Assembly (NCBI RefSeq): GCF_963665245.1
Contig: NZ_OY762267.1
Coordinates: 310,001 to 374,000, forward strand
Origin: an uncultured Paludibaculum sp.
GTDB taxonomy: Bacteria > Acidobacteriota > Terriglobia > Bryobacterales > Bryobacteraceae
DNA: 64,000 nucleotides
Direction of reading: 5' to 3'
Below the pieces are notes generated by a model that was not told the origin of the DNA, did no database searches, and was given only the letters and a program-made list of their open reading frames with translations. The position numbers and the translations under genes are program-made. The first letter of the stretch is position 1. Every line of letters starts with the position of its first letter. This document shows, in pieces, positions 26,743 through 34,957 of the stretch.

Positions 26743-29700
26743 CTAAAAGCGGAACTTCGCGCCCAACTGAATCACTCGGGGCGTCGTTGCGCTCACGATC
26801 TGACCGAAGCTGGGACTGCTGATATTCCCGTTCACCGCCGCGGCCCCAAAGAACTGCGCATGATTGAAGACGTTGAACGCCTCCAGCCGCACATCCAAGG
26901 CCTTTGTGTCGGAGAACCGCACCGTCTTCAATAGCGCCGCGTCGAAGTTCAGCAGGCCGGGCCCGTAGAAGAATCGTCGCGCCGCCGTGCCCATGGTCCC
27001 CATCTCCGGCAGGCTGAACAGCGACGTGTCGAAGGCGGCCTGGCCATTGCGAGGATTCGTATTGACCGCCAGATCGCCGTTGCGGACGTTGGGCGTATCC
27101 AGCCCATCGCTGTTGATGCCATTCGGAATCGAACCCAACAGCGACGTGTCGTTGTTGTTGAACAACGTCACAGGCAGTCCCGAACTCAGCCGTGTGACGC
27201 CGGAGAGCGACCAACCGTCCAACCAGGCACTGCGGCTCGACGCCAGGCGCTGCAGCGGCAGCACGAGATTGTAACTGGCCACGAGGTTGTGGCGCAGATC
27301 GAAGGCGGAGAGCCCCTTGCTCAGGCCGCCGTCGATCGGGTTGATCGCCTCCGACAGGCTGGACGACTGATCCAGCGACTTCCCATAGGTGTAGCCGACC
27401 AGCAGTTCGCCACGTGTGCTACTGTGCCGCAGCGACGCTTCCAGCGCATTGAAGTTCGAGTTTCCGATGGTCTTCTGATAGGTGAACCCGGCGAAATCCG
27501 AGGAGAACGGCCCGCGCGTCCCTTGAATCACGCGGCCATCCTTTGCGTAGTAGGTGTTGTTCTCGCCGAATGGCCCACAAGTGGCCGTGCCCGGCATCAC
27601 ATCCTCCGGCCGGCTCAGGCTCAGGCACAGGCCGGCGTTGCCCGGATTCGCCGCCACCAGCACCAGCAGATGATGCGCCTGCGAACCCACATAGCTCACG
27701 CTCAAAGTCGTGTTGCGCGCCACTTCCCGCTGTATCGAAAACATGTAGCTGCTGGTGTAGGGCGTCACGTTCTGGTTGGAGAACCCCGGCATGTGTGCCA
27801 CGGGCAGATACCTCGCCCAGTCCACTGAGTTGTTCGGATTCCCGGCCGACGCGCCCGGTGTCGCAATCGATGAAGGGAACCTCTGCCCGACGTTCTCGCC
27901 TGTCGCCGCAATCACAAACGGCGTCTCCATCAACGGCGGTCCGAAGCTGTCGAAGTCCATCCCGTAGGGTGGATTCGCACTCATGATGCCCGCCGACAGC
28001 CCTTCAATCGCCGTGTAGTATAACCCGAAGCCAGCACGGATGCTCGTCTTCTGGCCGGAGCCGAACAGCCGCCCCAGCAGGCCGCTGTCGTACGACGGTG
28101 CCCAGGCCAGGCCGATGCGCGGCGCGAAGTTGTTGTACCGCGTCGGAGCCAGAGTCGAAGGCACGCCCGGGTCTCCGGGAAACACCAGGCCGCGCGGCGC
28201 ACCCGGGTAGACAACCGACTGCTGCCCCAACACCGCCGTTTGAAGCTGGTTGTACTTCTCGCTCCACGGTGGAAGCACGTCCCAGCGCAGCCCATAGTTC
28301 AACGTCAGCGAGGGCCTCACCTGCCAGCGGTCCTGAGCATACAGGCCCGCATACCGGTTGCGCGGGTAGAAGTGCTTCGAGTCACCCTGTGCGTAAACGC
28401 TGGCGATGCCCAGCAAGTAGTCGGCGAAGTCCGACCCCGTCTCCGTGCCTTGGAACATGAACGTCCCGTTGTAAGTCGCGTTCGGAGCGATGTTGATCTG
28501 GTCGAAGTGTACGTTGCCCCCGAACTTCAACAGGTGCCGCCCCACCACCTTGGAGAAGTTGTCCGAGATCTGGTACGTGTTGTTGGCCTGTGCCACGCCC
28601 GTCACGTTGACGCCGATGGTGAAGTCGTTGAACGCGATGTTCTCGATTCCCTCAATCTCCGGAGCCAAAGCCACAATGCCGGGCTTGCCCTCGTCATCCA
28701 CGAACCCTTGCGAGGCCAGCGTCGGCCCCACGCCGCCCACCGGTTGCCCGATGTTGTTAGCCGTGCGCATGTAGCTCAGCCGCAGCTCGTTCACGGCGCT
28801 GGGACTCAGCATGGTGGTCAAGCCCACCGCGGCCATCTGCGCGCGGCCCAGCGAAAGCGCATTGAATCCGGGCACATTCGCGCCGCCCTGCCCCGTTGGA
28901 TACGGGTTGTCGAAGCGGTAGTCATCGGCGAAATAGTAGGCCGAAAGCGAACCCCACCGCGTATTGAAATCCACGCGGCCTGCACCCTTGTCGTCGCGCA
29001 GAGTCTGATCTTCATCAGCCGTCGAGAAGATGTTCTCGCCCTTGTTGGGCAGCGGAATGTAGGACAGCAGATTCTTCGCCGGCGTCGCCCACACACTCTT
29101 CGGGATCTTCGCGCCGGGAAACACGCATTGCGCCGTCGTCGCGCACCCGGCCGTGTAGTAGGGCATACCGGCCGTCACCGTGTACCCGAGCTTCCCGCTG
29201 AGCCGACTCGCCCAGTATTGGCCGTTCACCGTGCCCGTCAGGCGGTCCGCATTTACCGAGAAGTCGCCGTCGCGATTCTTCAGGGAAGGCACCGAGATCA
29301 GGCCCGTGTCGACGCCGCGTGTCATGCGCGTCCCCTGATAGTCGACGAAGTAGAACGCCTTGTCCTTGCGCAGCGCACCCCCGATGGTGCCGCCGAACTG
29401 ATGACGGTCGTACTTGGCGCGTGTTGGAGCGAAGTAGTTTCGGGCCGCCATACTCGTATCGCGTGCAAATTCGAATCCGCTGCCGTGCGTCCCATTCGTC
29501 CCGGACTTCGTCGTCACCACCACCTGCCCGCCGCTGTAGTTTCCATACTCGGCGTCAAAATTACCCGTCAGGACCCTAAACTCCTCAATCGAATCCAGGT
29601 TCGGCACCACCGCCGCGAACATGTTGAACGCTTCCTGCACCGAGCTCCCATTGACGGCGAATCCGTTGGCCGTCTCGCGCTGACCGCTAACCGACATGTC

Positions 29701-30348
29701 GCCGGGGTTCAAGTCGCCCGAAGGGGGCGCACTGGCGCAGCCCGACATCATCACTGCATTCGGCTGCTTGGCACTCACCGGAGTCACACCCGGCTGCAGC
29801 GCCAGCAGATCGGTGTAGCTGCGGCCGTTCACAGGAATTCCGGTCATCTTCGTGCCGCGAATCACATCGCCTAACTGCGTATTGGCGGTCTCCACTTGCG
29901 CCAGTCCTTCCGACACCACCATGGTTTCACTGCGCTCGCCGATCTCGAGGGCGACGTCCAGCTTCACTGCTCCGTCCGACCGCACCTCGATCCCGGTCTG
30001 AATATATGGTTTGAAGCCCACCTGCTCCACGCTCAATTCGTAGGTGCCGCTCGGCAGCACGGGGAAGGCGTAGAACCCCGCATTGTTCGTCAGGCTGCGC
30101 AGTTGCACCCCGGTCGCGACGTTCTTCGCCATCACCGCCACGTTCGGTATGACGGCGCCACTGCCATCGGCCACCACGCCGGCAATGCTGCCCCCAGTGG
30201 CCGCCATCATCGACCGCATGAACAGGACGGCGAGCAGGGACAGCATTGACAATAGCTTGCAGCGTTGACCCGATGGCACAGGCACCGGCTTCGGCCGAAC
30301 ATCACTGTTTATGAATGATAATGAGTCCCGCAGGTATTCAGGTTCCAT
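26743..30348 (-). CDS. Oar-type TonB-dependent receptor with carboxypeptidase regulatory-like domain
   Basis: An outer-membrane receptor of about 1200 aa. The start was taken as ATG 30348 (MEPEYLRDSL); an upstream TTG at 30357 is possible. The hydrophobic leader (LLSMLSLLAVLFMRSMMAATGG) lies unusually far, about 35 residues, from the N-terminus, so a later start is also conceivable. The regulatory-like beta domain (IAGVVADGSGAVIPNVAVMAKN, NAGFYAFPVLPSGTYELSV) is followed by a plug region (ANGFAVNGSSVQEAFN, EEFRVLTGNFDAEYGNYSGGQVVV) and a long barrel ending KFRF. No operon partner on the downstream side. The ligand is unknown. Confidence 0.9.
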   Translation of the reverse strand: MEPEYLRDSLSFINSDVRPKPVPVPSGQRCKLLSMLSLLAVLFMRSMMAATGGSIAGVVADGSGAVIPNVAVMAKNVATGVQLRSLTNNAGFYAFPVLPSGTYELSVEQVGFKPYIQTGIEVRSDGAVKLDVALEIGERSETMVVSEGLAQVETANTQLGDVIRGTKMTGIPVNGRSYTDLLALQPGVTPVSAKQPNAVMMSGCASAPPSGDLNPGDMSVSGQRETANGFAVNGSSVQEAFNMFAAVVPNLDSIEEFRVLTGNFDAEYGNYSGGQVVVTTKSGTNGTHGSGFEFARDTSMAARNYFAPTRAKYDRHQFGGTIGGALRKDKAFYFVDYQGTRMTRGVDTGLISVPSLKNRDGDFSVNADRLTGTVNGQYWASRLSGKLGYTVTAGMPYYTAGCATTAQCVFPGAKIPKSVWATPAKNLLSYIPLPNKGENIFSTADEDQTLRDDKGAGRVDFNTRWGSLSAYYFADDYRFDNPYPTGQGGANVPGFNALSLGRAQMAAVGLTTMLSPSAVNELRLSYMRTANNIGQPVGGVGPTLASQGFVDDEGKPGIVALAPEIEGIENIAFNDFTIGVNVTGVAQANNTYQISDNFSKVVGRHLLKFGGNVHFDQINIAPNATYNGTFMFQGTETGSDFADYLLGIASVYAQGDSKHFYPRNRYAGLYAQDRWQVRPSLTLNYGLRWDVLPPWSEKYNQLQTAVLGQQSVVYPGAPRGLVFPGDPGVPSTLAPTRYNNFAPRIGLAWAPSYDSGLLGRLFGSGQKTSIRAGFGLYYTAIEGLSAGIMSANPPYGMDFDSFGPPLMETPFVIAATGENVGQRFPSSIATPGASAGNPNNSVDWARYLPVAHMPGFSNQNVTPYTSSYMFSIQREVARNTTLSVSYVGSQAHHLLVLVAANPGNAGLCLSLSRPEDVMPGTATCGPFGENNTYYAKDGRVIQGTRGPFSSDFAGFTYQKTIGNSNFNALEASLRHSSTRGELLVGYTYGKSLDQSSSLSEAINPIDGGLSKGLSAFDLRHNLVASYNLVLPLQRLASSRSAWLDGWSLSGVTRLSSGLPVTLFNNNDTSLLGSIPNGINSDGLDTPNVRNGDLAVNTNPRNGQAAFDTSLFSLPEMGTMGTAARRFFYGPGLLNFDAALLKTVRFSDTKALDVRLEAFNVFNHAQFFGAAAVNGNISSPSFGQIVSATTPRVIQLGAKFRF

Positions 30349-30362
30349 ACTCTGCAATCATC

Positions 30363-30389
30363 CTAATATGCAACTGAGTTGCAAGTCAA
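30363..30389 (-). promoter_or_regulatory. Possible promoter with palindrome upstream of the second TonB receptor
   Basis: Read on the minus strand, TTGACT (30389-30384) and TATTAG (30368-30363) are 15 nt apart, short for sigma70. Between them lies the perfect palindrome GCAACTgAGTTGC (30370-30382, plus-strand reading), which could be an operator. The implied leader to the ATG is very short. Confidence 0.35.
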
Positions 30390-30447
30390 GAGTCACGCAA
30401 GCGAGAAAGTACGCAATCCCCCTGGGGGCGAAACCGCAACGGGAAAC

Positions 30448-30903
30448 CTATAGGTTGTAGCAGCGGACGAACAACTGCGAACCCGCCAAACCGGGGATCC
30501 AGAACTGAAGCTGCGGCAGACCGCCGGAGACCTTCAGCAACCCGCGAAACCCGTAGACGCGCTCCACCAATGTGGCCTGGCAGAACATGGCGGGCTGGGG
30601 CCGGCGTGGCAGCAGTGTCGATTGCGTCACCGCCCAATCGGGAATGGATACGCCCTGGAGCAGATTCTCGTTTCGCAGGCGGTGATACGTCGCCGCCGGC
30701 AGCCAGAACCCCTCGGCCGTGCCGTTGAAGTCCTTTTCGAGGAAACGGAAGAAGGTCTCGCCTTCCCGCAGAAACACCTTCGCGGGCATCCCCTCGAAGG
30801 CGTTGCGAACATCCACGGGTGCACAGCGGATGAAGTCCGCATCCGCGTTCAGAATCGGCCGCTCTTCCGGCTGTAGTTCGAGATCGGGTTCCTGGTCAGC
30901 CAA
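30448..30903 (-). CDS. Unknown protein encoded after PAAR in the T6SS cluster
   Basis: A 151-aa protein whose TTG start lies immediately after the PAAR gene's TGA, indicating translational coupling. There is no signal peptide or membrane segment. The N-terminus is acidic (QEPDLELQPEERP). The rest has aromatic-rich strands (GETFFRFLEKDF, AEGFWLPAATYHRL, FCQATLVERVYGFRGLLKV, LPQLQFWIPGL). No domain was recognised. Position after vgrG and PAAR is where effectors, adaptors or spike-associated proteins are usually encoded, but this remains inference. Confidence 0.7.
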   Translation of the reverse strand: MADQEPDLELQPEERPILNADADFIRCAPVDVRNAFEGMPAKVFLREGETFFRFLEKDFNGTAEGFWLPAATYHRLRNENLLQGVSIPDWAVTQSTLLPRRPQPAMFCQATLVERVYGFRGLLKVSGGLPQLQFWIPGLAGSQLFVRCYNL

Positions 30904-31194
30904 TCAACCCACCAAAACCGTGAAACAGCCAAGCACGATGGAGCCACCGTGCGCCGTCATGTCGCCGATGCGCGCCTGCGGCATGTTCATCGTGAGTACT
31001 GTAAACGACCCCAGTACAATCACATCCGGCGGGCCCACGCAGGTAGCCATATCGGTGACACGCGCGGCCGGCAGACCGCCGATCAATACCGTCACGGCAC
31101 CGGGCGGCAGAATAGGGCCGCCGACGTGAGGCACGATGCCGGTCACCATCGGACACACATGCATGTCGGAAACTCGTGCGGCGGGCATGCCCAT
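30904..31194 (-). CDS. PAAR-domain spike-tip protein
   Basis: A 96-aa single-domain protein with repeated PAAR-type strands: MPAARVSDMHVCPM, GLPAARVTDMATCVG and MPQARIGDMTAHGG, each followed by a hydrophobic VIVLGSFTVL-type strand. Such proteins form the sharp tip on VgrG in the T6SS, usually with a bound metal held by His/Cys residues such as those seen here. There is no C-terminal toxin extension, so effector delivery would need separate cargo. It lies between the DUF6931-like gene and the 151-aa unknown. Confidence 0.93.
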   Translation of the reverse strand: MGMPAARVSDMHVCPMVTGIVPHVGGPILPPGAVTVLIGGLPAARVTDMATCVGPPDVIVLGSFTVLTMNMPQARIGDMTAHGGSIVLGCFTVLVG

Positions 31195-31224
31195 TTTTGC
31201 GCTCCCCTCTCTTCTGCCGGCCTT

Positions 31225-31812
31225 TTACGGCTCCGGCTCCCATAGTTTGATCTTGCGCGCCACTTCCACGCCTTGCCCGATGAACGTGCGAAACGCGTCG
31301 GGCGCGTCCTGCGGCTCACCCACCAGCGCGGAGAACGTCACGGCGCCCGCCACCGCCTTGGCGGTCCCGAACTCCGTCGCCTCCACCGCCGGTGCCTCAG
31401 GCGGCGCCACGCTGCCGCCGCTGAAAAACACGCTCAACGCCGCGCAACCAGCCGGAGTCCCAAACTCCGCCTTCTCCGCCGCCGCCATCGCCGCGCGCCG
31501 GTGTGCATCGGTCGGCTGGGCAATCCAGCGCTCCGTCGCGTCCAGTGCCGCTTTGATCACGGGAGCCGGCTTCTGCCCCGACGCCCGCCGCGCGCACACC
31601 CACGCCCACCAGATGGACTCGCGCTTCGGCAGTGAAAACGCCAGGAACTTCACGGCGTCCGGGAACGCCGCCGCGCCCACCAGCGCCTCGATGAACGCGG
31701 GCGCGGTGATTTCGGGCGTCGCCAGTTGCACCGACTCTTCGCCAAGCTCGGCCACCTGGCAGATATCGGCCACGGTCTTCTTCGGCTTCCCCGATTGGGA
31801 TCCAGTGCTCAT
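31225..31812 (-). CDS. T6SS-associated protein, DUF6931-like
   Basis: A 195-aa soluble protein encoded between vgrG (4-nt gap) and the PAAR gene. Segments such as TAPAFIEALVGAAAFPDAVKFLAFSLPKRESIWWAWVCAR and RAAMAAAEKAEFGTPAGCAALSVFFSGGS resemble the DUF6931 family found beside VgrG/PAAR genes; the family match is from memory and should be confirmed. The composition is Ala-rich and helical. A chaperone or adaptor role in loading VgrG/PAAR is a reasonable guess, not shown. Confidence 0.75.
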   Translation of the reverse strand: MSTGSQSGKPKKTVADICQVAELGEESVQLATPEITAPAFIEALVGAAAFPDAVKFLAFSLPKRESIWWAWVCARRASGQKPAPVIKAALDATERWIAQPTDAHRRAAMAAAEKAEFGTPAGCAALSVFFSGGSVAPPEAPAVEATEFGTAKAVAGAVTFSALVGEPQDAPDAFRTFIGQGVEVARKIKLWEPEP

Positions 31813-31816
31813 AGTA

Positions 31817-33865
31817 TTAGTTGATCATCACGATGCCGCCCTTTTCCGTCAGCATCGCATCGCCATTAATCTGCGTCATCAGGCCTTTCACCTGCACCTG
31901 AATCTGCCCCTCGATCTTGATCATCATGCCCTTGATCGTCACGCCCATCTGATCCACTTTGATACTACTCTGGCCCACTTTCAACTCGATCGACTGCATC
32001 GCCTCGGTCTCGGCTTTGCCCAGGTCGATCTTCGTGGTCTGATTCCCCATCTTCAACTTCGTCGACTGGTTGCCCATGTCCAGCGTTGTTGACTGGTTGC
32101 CCTGCTTGATCAGGAGCGTCTGGTCGCCTTGAATCGTGATGGTCTGCTTGCCCGTCTTGATCGTGATGGTCTCGTTGCCGTCGGTAACCGTCTTGGTCTC
32201 GTCGTTCTTGATCGTCGTGGTCCGGTCATGATCGACCTTCCGGACCTCGTCGTTCTCCACCTCTACCAGCATGTCCTTCTCGGCGTGCAGATAGACCTCT
32301 TCGCTGCCCTTCTTGTCCTCAAAACGGAACTCGTTGCAGTTATCGGCCGTACCCTGCTTCGAACTGCGCGTCTTGATACCGCTTTGCGTCTTGTTGTCCG
32401 GCAGGGTGTAAGGCGGCATCTGTTCGGCATTGAAGACGCTGCCAACAATAATGGGACGGTCGGGGTCGCCTTCCAGGAAATCGACGATCACTTCCTGCCC
32501 AATGCGGGGAATGTGGATCATGCCCCACTGCTTCCCAGCCCACAGCGTCGCCACACGAACCCAGCACGAACTGTTCGCGTCCTTCCGCCCTTCCCTGTCC
32601 CAATGGAACTGGACCTTCACCCGGCTGTATTTGTCGGGATAGATCTCCTCGCCCGCCGGCCCCACGACCACTGCCGTCTGCGTACCCCGCACCGTCGGAA
32701 TCGGCGTCACGCGCGGCGGCCTGTAGGGGACAGCCTGCGGAATACACGTAAAGGAGTTCGTATAGGTGAACGACTCCATCGACCGCTCGCTCCCCATGGG
32801 ATGGCGCGCCGAATGCTGGACGGACGTCAGCACGTACGTGCCGTTATCCGAAAAGTGCCGGTCCAGCTCGAACTTCGATCCCGCCGATAACTGCATGCAG
32901 TTGCTCTCGCCCTGAATCGTCAGGGCGTTCACCGCCTCAGACTGCATCCGGATCTCAACCGTGCGCGTGTTGTCCGTAAAGATCTTCTGCAGGTTGCCGG
33001 CCTGGTCGCCGCCGCTCTTCGAAACACCGTCAAATCGCTTCGCATAGCCGCCCGGGTAGTCGTAGAGCTCCAGGCTCGCCGCCCCGCCGGCGTTCAGCTT
33101 GTGCGTCACGGTGCCGGCCGCCGCCGTCTCCATGATGGTCTTCGTGGCTTCCAGGTTCTGCGCCGGAATCTCGAAGGTGTGATCCCACAGGGTCACCTTA
33201 CCCGACTGGATCTCCTGCGACTTCGTCCAGACGGAGATGCGGTTCTCCGCCCTTGTCCCGCCTCTCAGTTCCTCGTAGATGACCGTCTTCGGGTCGGCGA
33301 CATCGGTGTGCTTCGCCGGAGAGTTGGCCACAATCATCTTGTGGTCGCCATCACTGTGCTTGAAGAAGTAGAAGATCCCCTCTTCCTCCATCAGGCGCGA
33401 GGCAAACGCAAAGTCCGATTCCCGGTACTGCACGCAGTATTCCCGCGGCTCGAACGTGCCCACCAGTTGGAACTGAGCATCGGCGCCAAGGACTTCCTTC
33501 AGAATGTCGGGCACCGTCTTCTGTTGGAAGATCCGGCTGCGTTCGACGCGCGTCATCAACCAAAACTTGGGCACCACCTCCAACGTGAAAAACGCTGCAT
33601 CGTAGGTCCGGTGACCTTGCGCGATCCGCGACACGATGCCGTTGAAGTAGCGAGAGGTATCGTTGGGCATCTTCAGCTCAATCGTCACCTTCTGCCCCAG
33701 CAGCCGGTCGAACACCAGGTCTTCTACCGGCGTCACCACCGCCTCGATCTCCATCCGGAACAGCGTGGAGATTCCCTCGCTGATTTCGAAGCCTTCAGGA
33801 AGCAGAAAATCCGCGCCCAGGGGCGTGGTCAGCTTAATCGGCCATTCACCTTGAATGGGTGGCAT
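31817..33865 (-). CDS. vgrG: T6SS spike protein VgrG (TssI)
   Basis: A 682-aa protein. The gp27-like N-terminal half (PLGADFLLPEGFEISEGISTLFRMEIE, FNGIVSRIAQGHRTYDAAFFTLEVVPKFWLMTRVERSRIFQQKTVPDIL) is followed by the gp5-like OB domain (DKYSRVKVQFHWDREGRKDANSSCWVRVATLWAGKQWGMIHIPRIGQEVIVDFLEGDPDRPIIVGSVFN). A triple-stranded beta-helix comes next, with tandem units like KQGNQSTTLDMGNQSTKLKMGNQTTKIDLGK. There is no toxin domain; the protein ends shortly after the helix. It trimerises at the tip of the Hcp tube and receives PAAR. Confidence 0.95.
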   Translation of the reverse strand: MPPIQGEWPIKLTTPLGADFLLPEGFEISEGISTLFRMEIEAVVTPVEDLVFDRLLGQKVTIELKMPNDTSRYFNGIVSRIAQGHRTYDAAFFTLEVVPKFWLMTRVERSRIFQQKTVPDILKEVLGADAQFQLVGTFEPREYCVQYRESDFAFASRLMEEEGIFYFFKHSDGDHKMIVANSPAKHTDVADPKTVIYEELRGGTRAENRISVWTKSQEIQSGKVTLWDHTFEIPAQNLEATKTIMETAAAGTVTHKLNAGGAASLELYDYPGGYAKRFDGVSKSGGDQAGNLQKIFTDNTRTVEIRMQSEAVNALTIQGESNCMQLSAGSKFELDRHFSDNGTYVLTSVQHSARHPMGSERSMESFTYTNSFTCIPQAVPYRPPRVTPIPTVRGTQTAVVVGPAGEEIYPDKYSRVKVQFHWDREGRKDANSSCWVRVATLWAGKQWGMIHIPRIGQEVIVDFLEGDPDRPIIVGSVFNAEQMPPYTLPDNKTQSGIKTRSSKQGTADNCNEFRFEDKKGSEEVYLHAEKDMLVEVENDEVRKVDHDRTTTIKNDETKTVTDGNETITIKTGKQTITIQGDQTLLIKQGNQSTTLDMGNQSTKLKMGNQTTKIDLGKAETEAMQSIELKVGQSSIKVDQMGVTIKGMMIKIEGQIQVQVKGLMTQINGDAMLTEKGGIVMIN

Positions 33866-33913
33866 TCCTTTGCTCCTCTCGATCCCGGCACACTTCCCCC
33901 AGCACAGCCGGCC

Positions 33914-34957
33914 TTACGCGGGTCTTAGAATCTCGAAAACAGCATCGTCCGGGTGGCGCTCCATGGGCTTGTTGTTCACCCATGTCGTCCAACCCAGTCG
34001 AACACCGGTCCCGCCTTCTCCGCTCAACCCGCAAGGTGGTGCCTGCTCCCGCCGCAGGACCAGTTGTACTTCCACATCGCACTCCAGCCCGGCAAACAAG
34101 ACAATCCACGACCTCAGCCGCCGGTACGAATCACCGCCCGGCAGAAAATCGTCATAGTGGGTCCGCGACAGCGGCCCGATTTTCACGCGGATGCGCGACT
34201 GCCGGTCCCAGATCTCGTCCCCTACCACCGCTCCGCGCCCCAGACGGCTCGAGTACCCTTCCTCACCAAGCTTACACTGCGCTCCGCGCGCCACCGGATA
34301 CCAGCCGCCCACAAACTGCCCCACTTCCACCCGCGCCCCGAAGTAGTCGCGCAGGATACTCTCCAGCGCCGCCGCCGGCCGCGTCTGCATCATGAGCAAG
34401 CCCGCATAGAACAGGAACGCCGCATCCGGGATCTCCTGCCGGTTGCGCATCCCGCGCGTGCCTAGCCCCACCAGGCTCATCAGCCGGCCCGAGAACTGGT
34501 CCTTGTCCGCCCGCTCGAACATCACCGGCGCGCGATTCTTCCGCCACGCCAGATAGAACAACGACAGAATCCTGTGGTGAAACAGGTCGAGGAAATCCCG
34601 CAGCGTCGTGTCTTTCGACCGCAGCCGGTCGATCAACAGCTCGGTGTATGAGGTCGGCAGCACCCCCACCGGTCCGGTGAGCCCAAAAAAGTTCACCGTC
34701 ATCCGCCGCCCGCCGGTCTCAGTGGCCTGCAGCGCCTGGATCTCACTCGCTGGAAACTGAGTGGACGGATTCACGCCCAACCGCACGACTTCCGACGACG
34801 GTGCGCCATAGCCGCCCACAGGTGTGCGCTCGTCGGTAAATCGCTCCAGCAACCGCATCGCCTGAAAAAACTGGAACCGATACGGCTTCTGGTCGAGGAG
34901 TTCGCTGAGCCGCGTGGGGACTAGATCAGTACCCGTCGGCCTGTCCGTGGTGGCCAT
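33914..34957 (-). CDS. tssG: T6SS baseplate subunit TssG
   Basis: A 347-aa TssG/ImpH/VasB protein. The N-terminal YRFQFFQAMRLLERF and VNFFGLTGPVGVLPTSYTELLIDRLRSKDTTLRDFLDLFHHRILSLFYLAWRKNR are diagnostic of the family. Its start lies 37 nt inside the end of tssF, so the two are translationally coupled, as in many T6SS loci. It forms the wedge with TssF, TssE and TssK. Length is as expected. Confidence 0.95.
   Translation of the reverse strand: MATTDRPTGTDLVPTRLSELLDQKPYRFQFFQAMRLLERFTDERTPVGGYGAPSSEVVRLGVNPSTQFPASEIQALQATETGGRRMTVNFFGLTGPVGVLPTSYTELLIDRLRSKDTTLRDFLDLFHHRILSLFYLAWRKNRAPVMFERADKDQFSGRLMSLVGLGTRGMRNRQEIPDAAFLFYAGLLMMQTRPAAALESILRDYFGARVEVGQFVGGWYPVARGAQCKLGEEGYSSRLGRGAVVGDEIWDRQSRIRVKIGPLSRTHYDDFLPGGDSYRRLRSWIVLFAGLECDVEVQLVLRREQAPPCGLSGEGGTGVRLGWTTWVNNKPMERHPDDAVFEILRPA

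Noticed and set aside
28240..29874. 545-codon open frame opposite the second TonB receptor
   Set aside because: Antisense shadow of a receptor with clear plug and barrel motifs; no domain in the translation.
31817..32330. Possible DNA-level tandem repeat or CRISPR-like array in the VgrG 3' end
   Set aside because: The periodicity is explained by the beta-helix protein repeats; there are no conserved repeats with unique spacers.
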